A DNA stretch of 64,000 nucleotides, taken from Granulicella sp. S156. Its GTDB lineage: Bacteria > Acidobacteriota > Terriglobia > Terriglobales > Acidobacteriaceae. Both the position numbers and the translations under genes were made by a program. The DNA is taken from contig NZ_LMUH01000005.1 of assembly GCF_009766105.1 (NCBI RefSeq), forward strand, positions 1 to 64,000, written 5' to 3'. Positions 1-11,337 of the stretch are shown piece by piece (position 1 is the stretch's first letter; every line of letters starts with the position of its first letter). The notes beneath the pieces were generated by a model, which was given only the letters and a program-made list of their open reading frames with translations, was not told the DNA's origin and did not search any database.

Positions 1-310
1 CAAAAGCGGAAACCGCTTCTGCCTCGATCCCTCAAAAATCAAAAAGTCACAGGCTCTCAGGATGACGAATTTGAGGGGAGGCTAAGGGGGAGAAATACAG
101 ATAACCAAGCGTTCGCCTGACCTTATCTACGTGTTCGCTTTGTCTTTGCCCTTATAGGTTCGGCAGCCACATCGCTCAGGCTGGAGTTGTGCGGCGTCGT
201 TCCATGCCGGCAACATGCCCATTTCGTGGGCTATATGGGCTCTTTTTCCTGTTCCAGCGCTCGCTCCCCGGAACCCGTCTTGACCCCTGCTTTTATGCGT
301 CTTCGGCAGC
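1..310. other. Noncoding left edge upstream of gyrA
   Basis: No convincing gene. A small perfect hairpin (AAGCGG/CCGCTT) lies at about 4-18, and the stretch around 50-70 resembles the end of the dispersed 'CAGGATGACG' palindromes found elsewhere in the window (for example near 11290). The rest is the 5' region of gyrA. The long open frame from 189 overlaps gyrA in another frame and has no coding character. Confidence 0.5.
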
Positions 311-316
311 TATAAT
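311..316 (+). promoter_or_regulatory. Candidate -10 box of gyrA (TATAAT)
   Basis: A perfect TATAAT sits 11 nt before ATG 328. No good -35 is found at 16-18 bp; the nearest TTGACC (280-285) is 25 bp away. If this is the real -10 element, transcription would start at about 323-325 and the gyrA message would be almost leaderless. Confidence 0.35.
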
Positions 317-321
317 AGAGA

Positions 322-3264
<2,943 letters not shown>

Positions 3265-3310
3265 TTGCCTTTGTTTTTCTTCCTGTCATTCCCGTAGGGA
3301 ATCTGCTTCT

Positions 3311-3343
3311 AAAGGGCGTGAGCTTCGGCTCACGCCCTTTCTC
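3311..3343 (+). terminator. Terminator after gyrA
   Basis: A perfect 13-bp stem (AAAGGGCGTGAGC / GCTCACGCCCTTT) closed by a TTCG tetraloop, followed by a pyrimidine-rich CTCTT. It lies 46 bp after the gyrA stop and before the next promoter region. Confidence 0.85.
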
Positions 3344-3447
3344 TTGCCCGTGTTTCGGAGTTTGTTTGTCTACCCCAGCGCTTACGCGTGATTGAAATCC
3401 GAACGGAGTAGGATAAGTCTTCAAACTTAAGCCAATGAGGACTCTCC

Positions 3448-6400
3448 GTGAAAGCCAAAATCTTCAAGTGTCTGGCGACACTTGCTGGTCTGTTGTTGTC
3501 CTACGTCCCAGCCTTCGCACAGCAATCGCTCCAGGTATTGCACGGTCATGTCAGTACAGCAGTCTCTAGCGGGAAAGCGGAACTAGTGGGTTCGCTTCCA
3601 TCGGAGAAACAGCTGAACCTCACCGTGGTGCTGCCGCTACGGAACCAAAGTGAACTGACCAGCCTTTTGAGCCGACTCTATGATCCGTCCAGTCCAGACT
3701 ATCGCCACTTTCTTAGTGTCGGACAGTTCACCGATCAGTTCGGACCTACGGTTGCGGACTACCAGGCAGTGGTTGACTTTGCCAAAGCCAATGGCTTTAG
3801 TGTGAACGATACGCCAGCCAATCGCTTGATTGTGCCCATCAGCGGCTCCGCAGCACAAATCGAAAAGGCATTCCATGTGCAAATGAAGGTCTATCAGCAT
3901 CCGACGGAAAGTCGCACTTTCTTTTCGCCGGATCGTGAACCTTCAGTCAATCTGAGCGTACCGCTGTTGCACATTGTCGGTTTGAACAACTTCTCCATAC
4001 CGCACCCCATGGTAAGAAGAGCGGCAGCGGGGCAAGTAACAGGCAACACCACCGGTTCAGGACCTGGTGGTTCATACCTCGGCAGCGATATGCGGGCAGC
4101 CTATTACGGCAACACAATCCTCACTGGCGCCGGCCAGGCAGTTGGACTTCTGGAGTTTGGCGGCTACAACCTCAGTGATGTGAATCTGACATTTAGCAGT
4201 GCTGGACAGTCGTACAACGTCCCCATCAACAACGTACTTTTGGACGGAGCTACCGCTGCTCCGGTTGATGGCGATGTCGAACAAGTATTGGACATCGTGC
4301 AGGCTATCGGCATGGCCCCAGGTTTGAGCCAGGTTCGTGTGTATATCGGGAACTACTCCGAAGTAGACATATTTAATGCCATGGCCACGGAAAATATCTG
4401 CAAACAGCTCAGTACTTCCTGGGGTTGGGCACCGGATGATCCTTCGACAGACGATGTCTTCTTTCAGGAATTTGCCGCCCAAGGTCAGAGCCTATTTACC
4501 TATTCTGGAGATGACGGAGCCTTCGATACAGCGACCAGTCAGGCTTTCTATCCGGCAGAAGACGATTACGTCACGGCTGTTGGCGCTACTCATTTAAACA
4601 CCAATGGTGCAGGCGGTTCTTGGGCGTCAGAATCGGCGTGGAATTCGGAAGAGCCAGGCACAACCGAACGGTATGGGAGCGGTGGCGGAATCAGTCCCGA
4701 TGGCATACCGATTCCGAGCTGGCAAGCCGGGGCGGCCAATTCAGCCAACGGAGCTTCAACCACCCTGCGCAATGTGCCGGACGTTGCCATGGAAGGTGAT
4801 TTCGATAACTACAACTGCGAGATGGGTTCATGCAGAGAAAACTGGGCTGGAACCAGCTTTGCGGCTCCGCGCTGGGCGGGCTTCATGGCGCTGATCAATC
4901 AGCAGGCCGTGGAGGCCGGCACAGCTCCCAGGGGCGGTTTGGGTTTTATCAATCCGGCCATCTATTCAATCGGTGCGGGCTCCAGCTTCAATAGCGATTT
5001 CCACGATATTGTTAGCGGGAACAACGACACCTACAACCAGCCCGTGTGGTATAGTGCTGTCCCTGGCTACGATCTGGTGACTGGATGGGGAAGCCCGGCT
5101 GGACAACACCTGATCGACGCTCTGGCAGGACCACAGGTGCCGGGCTTTTGGCTCTCAACCACACCTAGCATTCTGTCCATTAATCAGGGTGCTTCTGGCA
5201 CAACCACCGTCACCATGACTGATGCGAGCGGCTTCGCAGGCAGCGCCAATCTGGCCGTGTCTGGCCTGCCCAGCGGGGTGAACTCATCGTGGAGCACGAA
5301 TCCCACAAGTGGGACCAGTGTGCTTACATTGACCGCCAGCAGTTCAGCCGCAGCAGGAACCTCAACGGTAACCATTACCGGTACTTCCGGCTCTCTGAAC
5401 GCAACCACGTCTCTGCCTTTGACGGTTCAATCGCCGAACTTCACGCTGTCAGCTTCTTCGAGCATCCTTACTGTGAATCAAGGCAACTCCTCTACTTCCA
5501 CAATTTTGGTAAATCCCGAATACGGGTTCACTGGCAGTGTAAATCTGACCGTGTCTGGCCTGCCCAGCGGTATGACCTCATCGTGGAGTACGAATCCCAC
5601 AACTGGGACCAGCGTGCTTACATTGACCGCGAGTAGTTCCGCCGTGCTCGGAACATCTGCGGTGACCATCATAGGTAACTCTGGTGCCTTAAGCGCGAGC
5701 ACGACCATTACCGTAACTGTCAGAACAGTGGCAGTGGCAACAGCGACTACCTTGACGGCGACTGCAGCTGGCGCTCCAGCCTCCTCTGTAGCATCGGGGA
5801 GCGTTGTGATACTGACTGCGACGGTAAGTGCCGGGCCAACGGTCTTGACGACCGGGCAGGTGAACTTCTGCGATGCAACGGCCGCGCACTGCGAGGACAT
5901 TCATCTTCTCGGCACCGCGCAGTTGACGAGTACGGGAACGGCGGTGCTGAAGTTTGTTCCGGGAATCGGGAGCCACAGCTATAAGGCAGTCTTCGTGGGC
6001 AGCGCGACCAACGCAGCGAGCAACTCCAACGCATCGGCGCTGACGGTGACCAGCGCGATTGCATCCACAACGACTATCGCACAGAGCGGCAATCCGGGCG
6101 ACTACACGTTGACAGCAATAGTAACGGGACAAGGAGCAGTTTCGCCAACCGGGACTATCTCTTTCCTGGACACTAGCAATGCAAACGTCCTGCTGGGTAC
6201 TGCAGCTTTAGTTGGAGAAGAAGCTTCTGTAAACTGGCTAACTTCCCAGTCGCCAGCGGCGGGATCTTCTCCAATGTCCATTGCTGTGGGGGACTTTAGC
6301 GGCGATGGAATTCCGGATTTGGCAGTCGCGAACCTTGGCGGGACTGACGGGAGCGTGACGATACTGCTCGGCAATGGTGACGGGACATTTGCACCTACTG

Positions 6401-8223
6401 CGGTAAGTCCGTCAACAGGCACCTATTCCTGGTCCATCGCAGTGGGGGACTTTAACGGAGACGGCAAGACTGACTTAGCCGTTGCAAACGCAGTAAGTGA
6501 CACGGTGACGATTTTGTTAGGCAAAGGGGATGGGACATTTACCCCACAAGCGGTGAGCCCGGTGACGGGTTCCTATCCAGAGTCGGTGGCAGTTGGAGAC
6601 TTCAACGGGGATGGCATACCGGATTTAGCCGTGGCCAACGGATATGGCAATTCGATAACAATTCTGTTGGGTAATGGGGACGGGACATTTACCCCAGCGG
6701 CAAGCCCGACGACAGACGACAGTCCGGTCTCTGTCGCCGTGGGGGACTTTAACGGCGATGGCATTCGGGACTTGGCCGTGGCCAACGCAGGGAGCGGCAC
6801 GGTGACGGTTCTGCTGGGCAATGGAGATGGGACATTTACCTCAACGGCTAGTCCCGCAGCTGGCTGGAATCCTGTATCCGTTGCAATAGGAGACTTCAAC
6901 GGAGATGGCATACCGGACTTAGCTGTGGCGAACGAATATGGCAATACGGTAACAGTTTTGCTGGGCAAAGGGGACGGGACGTTTACCCCAGCGCCTAGTC
7001 CAGCTACGGGCAATGATCCCTCATCCGTAACAGTGGGGGACTTCAATGGAGACGGCAACGCCGACTTGGCGGTGGCGAACTCCAAGGACAATACTGTCAC
7101 TATTCTGCTGGGCAACGGGAACGGGACGTTTACGGCTGCGGCAAACCCGTCAACCGGAAACTATCCACTGTCTGTAGCGGTGGGGAATTTCAAGAAAGAT
7201 GGCCAGACGGGCCTAGCTGTGGCAAACAACATCAGCAGCACGACAACGGTTCTAACGACACAATTGACACAAACAGCGACAGCTGTGGCAAGCAATATCT
7301 CGGTCGGCGCAGGAACGCACTTGGTAGAGGCGAGTTATCCCGGAGACAACAACTACACCTCCAGCGTCTCCGGCACGACGGCGCTGACCGCGCCGCTAGT
7401 GACGCCGACGGTATTGGTCACACCTTCTTCCACGAGCATCACGACGGCTCAACCCTTGACTGTGATGGTTGCCATCAACGGTACACCGACACCGACCGGT
7501 TTGGTGAAGTTGGTAAGCGGCAGCGACAGCAACACGCAGACCCTTAGCGGGGGCAGTACGACGTTCACCATAGCGGCCGGATCGCTGGCCGCCGGCAGCG
7601 ACACATTTACCGCCAACTACACGCCCGACTCAACCAGTGCCTCGATCTATAACAGCGCCACAGGTACATCTCCCCAGATTACGGTGACGACTGCAGTCCC
7701 TCCCAGCTTCACAGTCAGCGGAACAACGGTTTCTGTAGCGCCCGGCGTTACCACTGGAAACACTTCGACCATCACCGTAACGCCGTTGGGCGGATTTACC
7801 GGCATGGTGAGCCTGAGCTGCGCCATCACCCCTATGACCGCCAGGGATGCGGCGACATGCAGCATCCCCAGTTCGGTTACGATCGGCGGAACGACGCCGC
7901 AAACAATCACTCTAACCGTTCACACCACAGCGGCAACGAGCGCTACACAGGTCTATCCCAAACGCCAAGGAGCTCCGTGGTACCCGGCAGGTGGTACGAC
8001 TCTGGCAGGGCTCCTCGTCTTTGGCATAACTGTGCGGCGGCGTAATTGGCAGACGAGGCTTGGAATGCTTCTGTTCTTCGCCATTCTTGTCGGCGGTTTG
8101 TCGGCGTGCGGTGGCGGTGGTGGTGTGAACTCCGGCACAACCCCAGGCACCTATACAGTGACGGTGACCGGAACATCGGGCACCCTTTCTCAGCAGGGCG
8201 CGATCACCCTCACCGTGCAGTAG
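3448..8223 (+). CDS. Secreted kumamolisin/sedolisin (S53) protease with Ig-like and FG-GAP repeats
   Basis: Predicted exported acid serine-carboxyl protease. GTG start with GAGG upstream; signal peptide ends near AFAQQ (residue 25). Residues 30-185 are a pro-kumamolisin activation domain. The S53 domain (about 190-560) keeps Glu278 and Asp282 (VEQVLD), oxyanion Asp355 (YSGDDG) and nucleophile Ser470 (GTSFAAP), plus the C-terminal calcium-site region ending GWGSPAG. Bacterial-Ig-like sandwich repeats follow (565-900), then about seven FG-GAP/VCBS-type repeats (GDFNGDG..DLAVAN, about 937-1255), further Ig-like domains, and near the C-terminus a hydrophobic, arginine-flanked segment and a second one followed by a Cys/Gly-rich stretch. 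At 1591 residues it is about three times a bare kumamolisin. The extra domains suggest surface or substrate binding; the substrate is unknown. Confidence 0.9.
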   Translation: MKAKIFKCLATLAGLLLSYVPAFAQQSLQVLHGHVSTAVSSGKAELVGSLPSEKQLNLTVVLPLRNQSELTSLLSRLYDPSSPDYRHFLSVGQFTDQFGPTVADYQAVVDFAKANGFSVNDTPANRLIVPISGSAAQIEKAFHVQMKVYQHPTESRTFFSPDREPSVNLSVPLLHIVGLNNFSIPHPMVRRAAAGQVTGNTTGSGPGGSYLGSDMRAAYYGNTILTGAGQAVGLLEFGGYNLSDVNLTFSSAGQSYNVPINNVLLDGATAAPVDGDVEQVLDIVQAIGMAPGLSQVRVYIGNYSEVDIFNAMATENICKQLSTSWGWAPDDPSTDDVFFQEFAAQGQSLFTYSGDDGAFDTATSQAFYPAEDDYVTAVGATHLNTNGAGGSWASESAWNSEEPGTTERYGSGGGISPDGIPIPSWQAGAANSANGASTTLRNVPDVAMEGDFDNYNCEMGSCRENWAGTSFAAPRWAGFMALINQQAVEAGTAPRGGLGFINPAIYSIGAGSSFNSDFHDIVSGNNDTYNQPVWYSAVPGYDLVTGWGSPAGQHLIDALAGPQVPGFWLSTTPSILSINQGASGTTTVTMTDASGFAGSANLAVSGLPSGVNSSWSTNPTSGTSVLTLTASSSAAAGTSTVTITGTSGSLNATTSLPLTVQSPNFTLSASSSILTVNQGNSSTSTILVNPEYGFTGSVNLTVSGLPSGMTSSWSTNPTTGTSVLTLTASSSAVLGTSAVTIIGNSGALSASTTITVTVRTVAVATATTLTATAAGAPASSVASGSVVILTATVSAGPTVLTTGQVNFCDATAAHCEDIHLLGTAQLTSTGTAVLKFVPGIGSHSYKAVFVGSATNAASNSNASALTVTSAIASTTTIAQSGNPGDYTLTAIVTGQGAVSPTGTISFLDTSNANVLLGTAALVGEEASVNWLTSQSPAAGSSPMSIAVGDFSGDGIPDLAVANLGGTDGSVTILLGNGDGTFAPTAVSPSTGTYSWSIAVGDFNGDGKTDLAVANAVSDTVTILLGKGDGTFTPQAVSPVTGSYPESVAVGDFNGDGIPDLAVANGYGNSITILLGNGDGTFTPAASPTTDDSPVSVAVGDFNGDGIRDLAVANAGSGTVTVLLGNGDGTFTSTASPAAGWNPVSVAIGDFNGDGIPDLAVANEYGNTVTVLLGKGDGTFTPAPSPATGNDPSSVTVGDFNGDGNADLAVANSKDNTVTILLGNGNGTFTAAANPSTGNYPLSVAVGNFKKDGQTGLAVANNISSTTTVLTTQLTQTATAVASNISVGAGTHLVEASYPGDNNYTSSVSGTTALTAPLVTPTVLVTPSSTSITTAQPLTVMVAINGTPTPTGLVKLVSGSDSNTQTLSGGSTTFTIAAGSLAAGSDTFTANYTPDSTSASIYNSATGTSPQITVTTAVPPSFTVSGTTVSVAPGVTTGNTSTITVTPLGGFTGMVSLSCAITPMTARDAATCSIPSSVTIGGTTPQTITLTVHTTAATSATQVYPKRQGAPWYPAGGTTLAGLLVFGITVRRRNWQTRLGMLLFFAILVGGLSACGGGGGVNSGTTPGTYTVTVTGTSGTLSQQGAITLTVQ

Positions 8224-8237
8224 GTGCTACGCGATTC

Positions 8238-8271
8238 ATGCAGCCGCACCGTTGCCAGAGTGCGGCTGCAT
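8238..8271. terminator. Hairpin after the sedolisin gene
   Basis: A 12-bp perfect inverted repeat (ATGCAGCCGCAC / GTGCGGCTGCAT) with a 10-nt loop just after the stop codon. There is no T-run, so it may be a weak terminator or an mRNA 3'-end stabiliser. Confidence 0.5.
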
Positions 8272-8463
8272 GTGCCTTCAAGCATTAGACTTCGCTGAGC
8301 TTCAGTGCATAGCGTGCGTACTTGCGACCACTCGTGCGGATAAGGACGCCTTTCTCTGTAAGGACGACCAAATCGCGCGTTGTTGTCGCGGACGAAGCGC
8401 TGGTGACGGAGGGGCACCACCTTCTGCTGTCTCCCACTGATGTAGTGGTGCGGTCGACGGCGC

Positions 8464-9273
8464 TCAGGATGGAGAGGCCTGCAAGCTTACTGGCGCTGGC
8501 AATCGTTGCCACGCGGCAAAACTGTAGGTCTCTCCACTGCGGCGCAAAAGCGCGCCTCCGGTCGAGATGACAAAGTTTGGGTGATGTGGCCGGGAGACAC
8601 TTGCGGGGTGCGGATGTTCTACCTCTGTGCTCACCCCCTCGCCGTCTGTTGAAGGATCCGTTGGCGGCGAGCAACAGCAGATTAGCTCTCGTCCACGCCA
8701 CCTATAGCGCTCTCTACTTCGGGTGTGAGGTCGCGTGGGCTGAGGGCTGAGGGCTGAGGTCTGGAGTAGGAGTTGGGCCTGGTCGTCGTCTACCGCGTCC
8801 AGCAGGGTGGTGGCTGAGCCTTGTGGCTGTGAGATGCGGGTGCGGAAGTAATAGGTCTTGCCCGTCTGGGCGTTCAACCTGTGTAATGCGATTCCATCTT
8901 CCATCGGATTCCACCCGCTTGCCTGGGCCCATACACAGACGTGGTGTACGCCGGGATCGACCAGGAAGGTCAGGTAGGTTTCGCCCTCCGTTGCCCCTAC
9001 CCATTTGCCATCCACCCCGACTCTCACCGTCACGCCGTGGAAGGGGAGCCTGGCGACGTTCTCAAATAGGTAGACCAGGACCTTGCCGGAAGGAACCTGC
9101 GGTGGTGGCGCGACGTACTTGTCGGGCTTTACGTCAAAGTCCAACTTTGCGGGGCCGCAGGCTGCGATGGCGGCGGGAAAGTCCTGCGCAGTCTGTTGGG
9201 CTTTGGCCTGCGGCAGTGCAAGGGCTAAAAGGATGAGGCCTGAAAGGATTGATGCTGCTGCACGAGCTTTCAT
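8464..9273 (-). CDS. Secreted DUF2846-like protein with frame-shifted C-terminus
   Basis: Signal peptide (cleavage near AKAQQ, residue 25), then a compact domain of about 150 residues (VLVYLFENV..., TGKTYYFRTRI..., LLDAVDDDQAQLLL) resembling DUF2846-type secreted proteins common in Acidobacteria; function unknown. After residue about 175 the reading frame runs through three copies of a 7-bp repeat (8737-8757) into Arg/Cys-rich sequence and then through the dispersed palindrome at 8471-8571, so the last 90 residues look non-native. In another frame the same region reads ...HATSHPK and stops at 8714, a plausible original end. The gene is therefore probably a recent slippage frameshift. Confidence 0.7.
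   Translation of the reverse strand: MKARAAASILSGLILLALALPQAKAQQTAQDFPAAIAACGPAKLDFDVKPDKYVAPPPQVPSGKVLVYLFENVARLPFHGVTVRVGVDGKWVGATEGETYLTFLVDPGVHHVCVWAQASGWNPMEDGIALHRLNAQTGKTYYFRTRISQPQGSATTLLDAVDDDQAQLLLQTSALSPQPTRPHTRSRERYRWRGRELICCCSPPTDPSTDGEGVSTEVEHPHPASVSRPHHPNFVISTGGALLRRSGETYSFAAWQRLPAPVSLQASPS
8471..8571. repeat. Dispersed palindromic element, family B copy 1
   Basis: Right arm shares the string GGCGCAAAAGCGCGCCTCCGG and ending GAGATGAC with copies at 21850-21960 and 60144-60340. Left arm (GGAGAGGCCTGCA) pairs with TGTAGGTCTCTCC. It overlaps the 3' end of the frame-shifted secreted-protein gene. Confidence 0.6.
8737..8757. repeat. Tandem 7-bp repeat (GGGCTGA x3) inside a coding sequence
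   Basis: Three perfect consecutive GGGCTGA units; CTCAGCC on the coding (minus) strand. Because 7 is not a multiple of 3, each gain or loss of a unit changes the reading frame of the 8464-9273 gene. Confidence 0.9.
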
Positions 9274-9638
9274 TGGGTGCTCTTTCTGTTGTGCCGGGCA
9301 CGGTCTCTTGCGCGGCGCATTCCTGTGTTGCAGAGACGTGGGGGGTTCTCGATTGGCCTCTGGCGCTGGAGGAACTTACAGAGGGGCTCGATGAGCCTAC
9401 GCCTCTCGGTGGTATCTGGCTACTGTCGCCGCTCCAAGCTAAAGACGGTCGCCCTTGCGGGCGATGCCCACCTTAGGCGCATAAAGCGCGCGCCGAAGAT
9501 GGGGCACCCGGTCGATGGCTCGGACTACGGCGAGAGACAAACAAATGACAAATACCAGCGCTCAATGGGGTTCCCGCACTCCCCTTGACCGAAACATTTC
9601 TACCGAAATCGCATCTAACTCAGTAGAGGTTTTTTACG
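9274..9638. other. Intergenic region between divergent secreted-protein genes
   Basis: Shared upstream region of the minus-strand secreted-protein gene and the plus-strand FecR-like gene. Apart from the REP-like palindrome at 9446-9511 no gene is evident; the open frames here lack plausible ribosome sites and protein-like composition. Confidence 0.5.
9446..9511 (+). repeat. REP-like palindrome, family A copy 1
   Basis: Bipartite palindrome: a short hairpin (TCGCCC/GGGCGA) followed by a longer imperfect one (TGCCCACCTTAGGCGC ... CGCGCCGAAGATGGGGCA) ending CACCCGG. Same architecture as the copies around the RAYT remnant at 17.4-18.0 kb. Confidence 0.8.
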
Positions 9639-10679
9639 ATGCAACGCTCCTCATCTTTCCTGTTTTCCCTGGCGCTTCTGTCCGCTGCTGCCGCTACTTC
9701 GCTGGCGCAGAATGCGGGTATCGCCGACCCCGATAATGCTCCTGCACCACCCCCGTCCAACTATGTTCAAGGTCAGGCGGCTCCGATCCAGCGCACAGCT
9801 CCAAGTGGCTTACACCTCAACACTTTGGCTGCAGGCCAGCCGCTTACGACCACCGACGGTACCGCCAGTGCGGGCGTGTTGCCGGGCGTGATGGTCCGGG
9901 TGGGGCCCAATAGCTCCGTCCGCTCCGTGTCCACTACCGACGCGGGCGTCGCCGAGGTTCGCGTGGAGCATGGCCGCGCCAATGTCAGCGTCGATCACCC
10001 TGAAGGCAACCCCCAGATTCTCGTCGACCTGCCCAGTGGACAGGTTGCGCTGGTGAAGGATGGCTTCTACACCTTCAACGCCGATACGAATACCGTACGC
10101 GTGCTGCATGGTGAGGCTCAGGCGTTTTCTGGCCAGAACAATAACAACTCCATCAAGATCAAGGACAACCAGCAACTGGTGCTGGGAGCGAGCGGGCGGG
10201 CTTCGGATGTTGGCCCCAACCAGGCGCGCGCTGATCTGGTGCTCGACAACAACACCTATGGCCGCAATCCCAACGCCAGCTCCTACCAGGGTGGCGGCGG
10301 CGGCGGCTACTACGGTGACGGTGGTTCCGGCGGCAATGCCTACTATGGCGACGCCTATTACGGCGATGGTTACTACGGCTATCCGTACTATGCGTATGGC
10401 TATCCCTATGGCTACTACCCTTACTGGGGTTACGGCTATCCCTGGGGCTTTGGCCTAGGATGGGGCTGGGGCGGCGGCTACTATCGTGGCGGCTGGGGCT
10501 ATAGAGGCGGTTATGGCTATCGCGGTGGCTATGGCTATCGTGGCGGTTACGCTTATCGCGGTGGTTACGGCGGCGGTTATCGTGGCGGCTACGGCGGCGG
10601 TTACGGTGGAGGCGGCTTCCACGGTGGTGGAGGCGGTGGTGGCTTCCATGGCGGCGGTGGTGGCGGCGGTCATCGCTAA
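9639..10679 (+). CDS. Secreted FecR-like domain protein with Gly/Tyr-rich tail
   Basis: Signal peptide with cleavage near SLAQN (residue 24). Residues about 55-190 resemble a FecR-type beta domain (PGVMVRVGPNSSVRSV, VRVEHGRANVSV, DLPSGQVALVKDGFYTF, VRVLHGEAQAF). From residue 215 to the end it is low-complexity Gly/Tyr/Trp (YYGDGYYG, YRGGYGY repeats), then Gly/His (GGFHGGGGGGG). FecR domains occur in sigma-factor signalling, but no anti-sigma or TonB partner is adjacent, so a surface or matrix structural role is at least as likely. The tail encodes GC-rich repeats in which other frames look open but are shadows. Confidence 0.75.
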   Translation: MQRSSSFLFSLALLSAAAATSLAQNAGIADPDNAPAPPPSNYVQGQAAPIQRTAPSGLHLNTLAAGQPLTTTDGTASAGVLPGVMVRVGPNSSVRSVSTTDAGVAEVRVEHGRANVSVDHPEGNPQILVDLPSGQVALVKDGFYTFNADTNTVRVLHGEAQAFSGQNNNNSIKIKDNQQLVLGASGRASDVGPNQARADLVLDNNTYGRNPNASSYQGGGGGGYYGDGGSGGNAYYGDAYYGDGYYGYPYYAYGYPYGYYPYWGYGYPWGFGLGWGWGGGYYRGGWGYRGGYGYRGGYGYRGGYAYRGGYGGGYRGGYGGGYGGGGFHGGGGGGGFHGGGGGGGHR

Positions 10680-10708
10680 CGCAATCCTCCAAAACAGCTC
10701 TTCAGATG

Positions 10709-10739
10709 CCCCTCTTCGCTCGATGCGGAGAGGGGTTTT
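10709..10739 (+). terminator. Terminator after the FecR-like gene
   Basis: Stem CCCCTCTTCGC / GCGGAGAGGGG with a TCGAT loop, followed by TTTT; 30 bp after the stop codon. Confidence 0.8.
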
Positions 10740-10853
10740 CTGCGTTTGCGAACAGGCGATGAATCCTCGATGAACGTTTCGGCTGGAAGAACAACTTTGG
10801 TTCAGGTGTCCGAGTCAGACGGTCTGGGAGCAACTCCCAGGAGGATTCACACA

Positions 10854-11048
10854 ATGGCACACGAATCGCACAAGCAGGCAGCAGAGCACCATGAGCACGC
10901 CGCCAAGGCGCATCACGCGGCAGCCGAACACCACGAGAGCGGCAACCACGCAGCAGCCCACGAGCACTCGGAAAAGGCCCATACGCACTCGGTAGAGGCG
11001 CACAAGCACTCCTCCGACGCGCACGCCAAGTCGGCTGAGAAGCTGTAG
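10854..11048 (+). CDS. Histidine-rich 64-residue protein
   Basis: ATG 10854 is chosen because a perfect AGGAGG (10839-10844) precedes it at proper spacing; the longer frame from 10746 lacks this. The product has 17 His in 64 residues plus many Ala, Glu and Lys, arranged as repeated HH-E/H-AAA blocks (EHHEHAAKAHHAAAEHH), so it should form one long amphipathic helix. There is no signal peptide, membrane segment or cysteine. Metal (Ni/Zn/Cu) buffering or pH-responsive assembly is conceivable but only inferred from composition. Similar His/Ala-rich small proteins are annotated as hypothetical in other bacteria. It is followed directly by a terminator, so it is probably a short, well-expressed monocistron. 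Confidence 0.75.
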   Translation: MAHESHKQAAEHHEHAAKAHHAAAEHHESGNHAAAHEHSEKAHTHSVEAHKHSSDAHAKSAEKL

Positions 11049-11063
11049 TCGAGAGATTTGAAG

Positions 11064-11117
11064 AAGGCCGAAGAGGGTGGTGAGGATTTTCTCAGCGTCG
11101 TCTTCGGCCTTTTTGTT
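11064..11117 (+). terminator. Terminator after the His-rich gene
   Basis: AAGGCCGAAGA (11064-11074) pairs with TCTTCGGCCTT (11101-11111); an inner GAGGA/TCCTC-like pairing and a TTTTTGTTTTT tract follow. Confidence 0.8.
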
Positions 11118-11148
11118 TTTGGATCTTCTTGCTGTTACCTGTTTCTTT

Positions 11149-11295
11149 CGCCGTCATTCTGAAGCGAAGCTGAAGAACCCCCGCATTGTTGCCACCACAA
11201 ATGCAAAGCAAGACAAAACAAATGCTTGTGGTGTGCTTTGCATACGTGGTGATACGAATGCGGGGGTCCTTCGCCTACGGCTCAGGATGACGGCG
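11149..11295. repeat. 147-bp imperfect palindrome, family D
   Basis: Ends are perfect inverted repeats (CGCCGTCAT / ATGACGGCG), and the arms continue as inverted copies (GAACCCCCGCATT / AATGCGGGGGTCC) towards a central hairpin around CCACCACAAATGC. The outer arm recurs, truncated by the window edge, at 63955-64000. No open frame; MITE-like. Confidence 0.75.
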
Positions 11296-11337
11296 AAAAA
11301 CAGACAACGACATCATTCCTATTTATGCGAAACGGTT

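Noticed and set aside
8285-8701. 138-codon minus frame ending near 8285
   Set aside because: It includes the translated dispersed repeat and overlaps the shifted tail of the secreted-protein gene; no independent start signal.
10159-10692. His/Arg/Ser-rich open frames opposite the Gly/Tyr-rich tail of the FecR-like gene
   Set aside because: They are the antisense of simple GGT/TAT repeats; the plus-strand protein has a signal peptide and domain while these have none.
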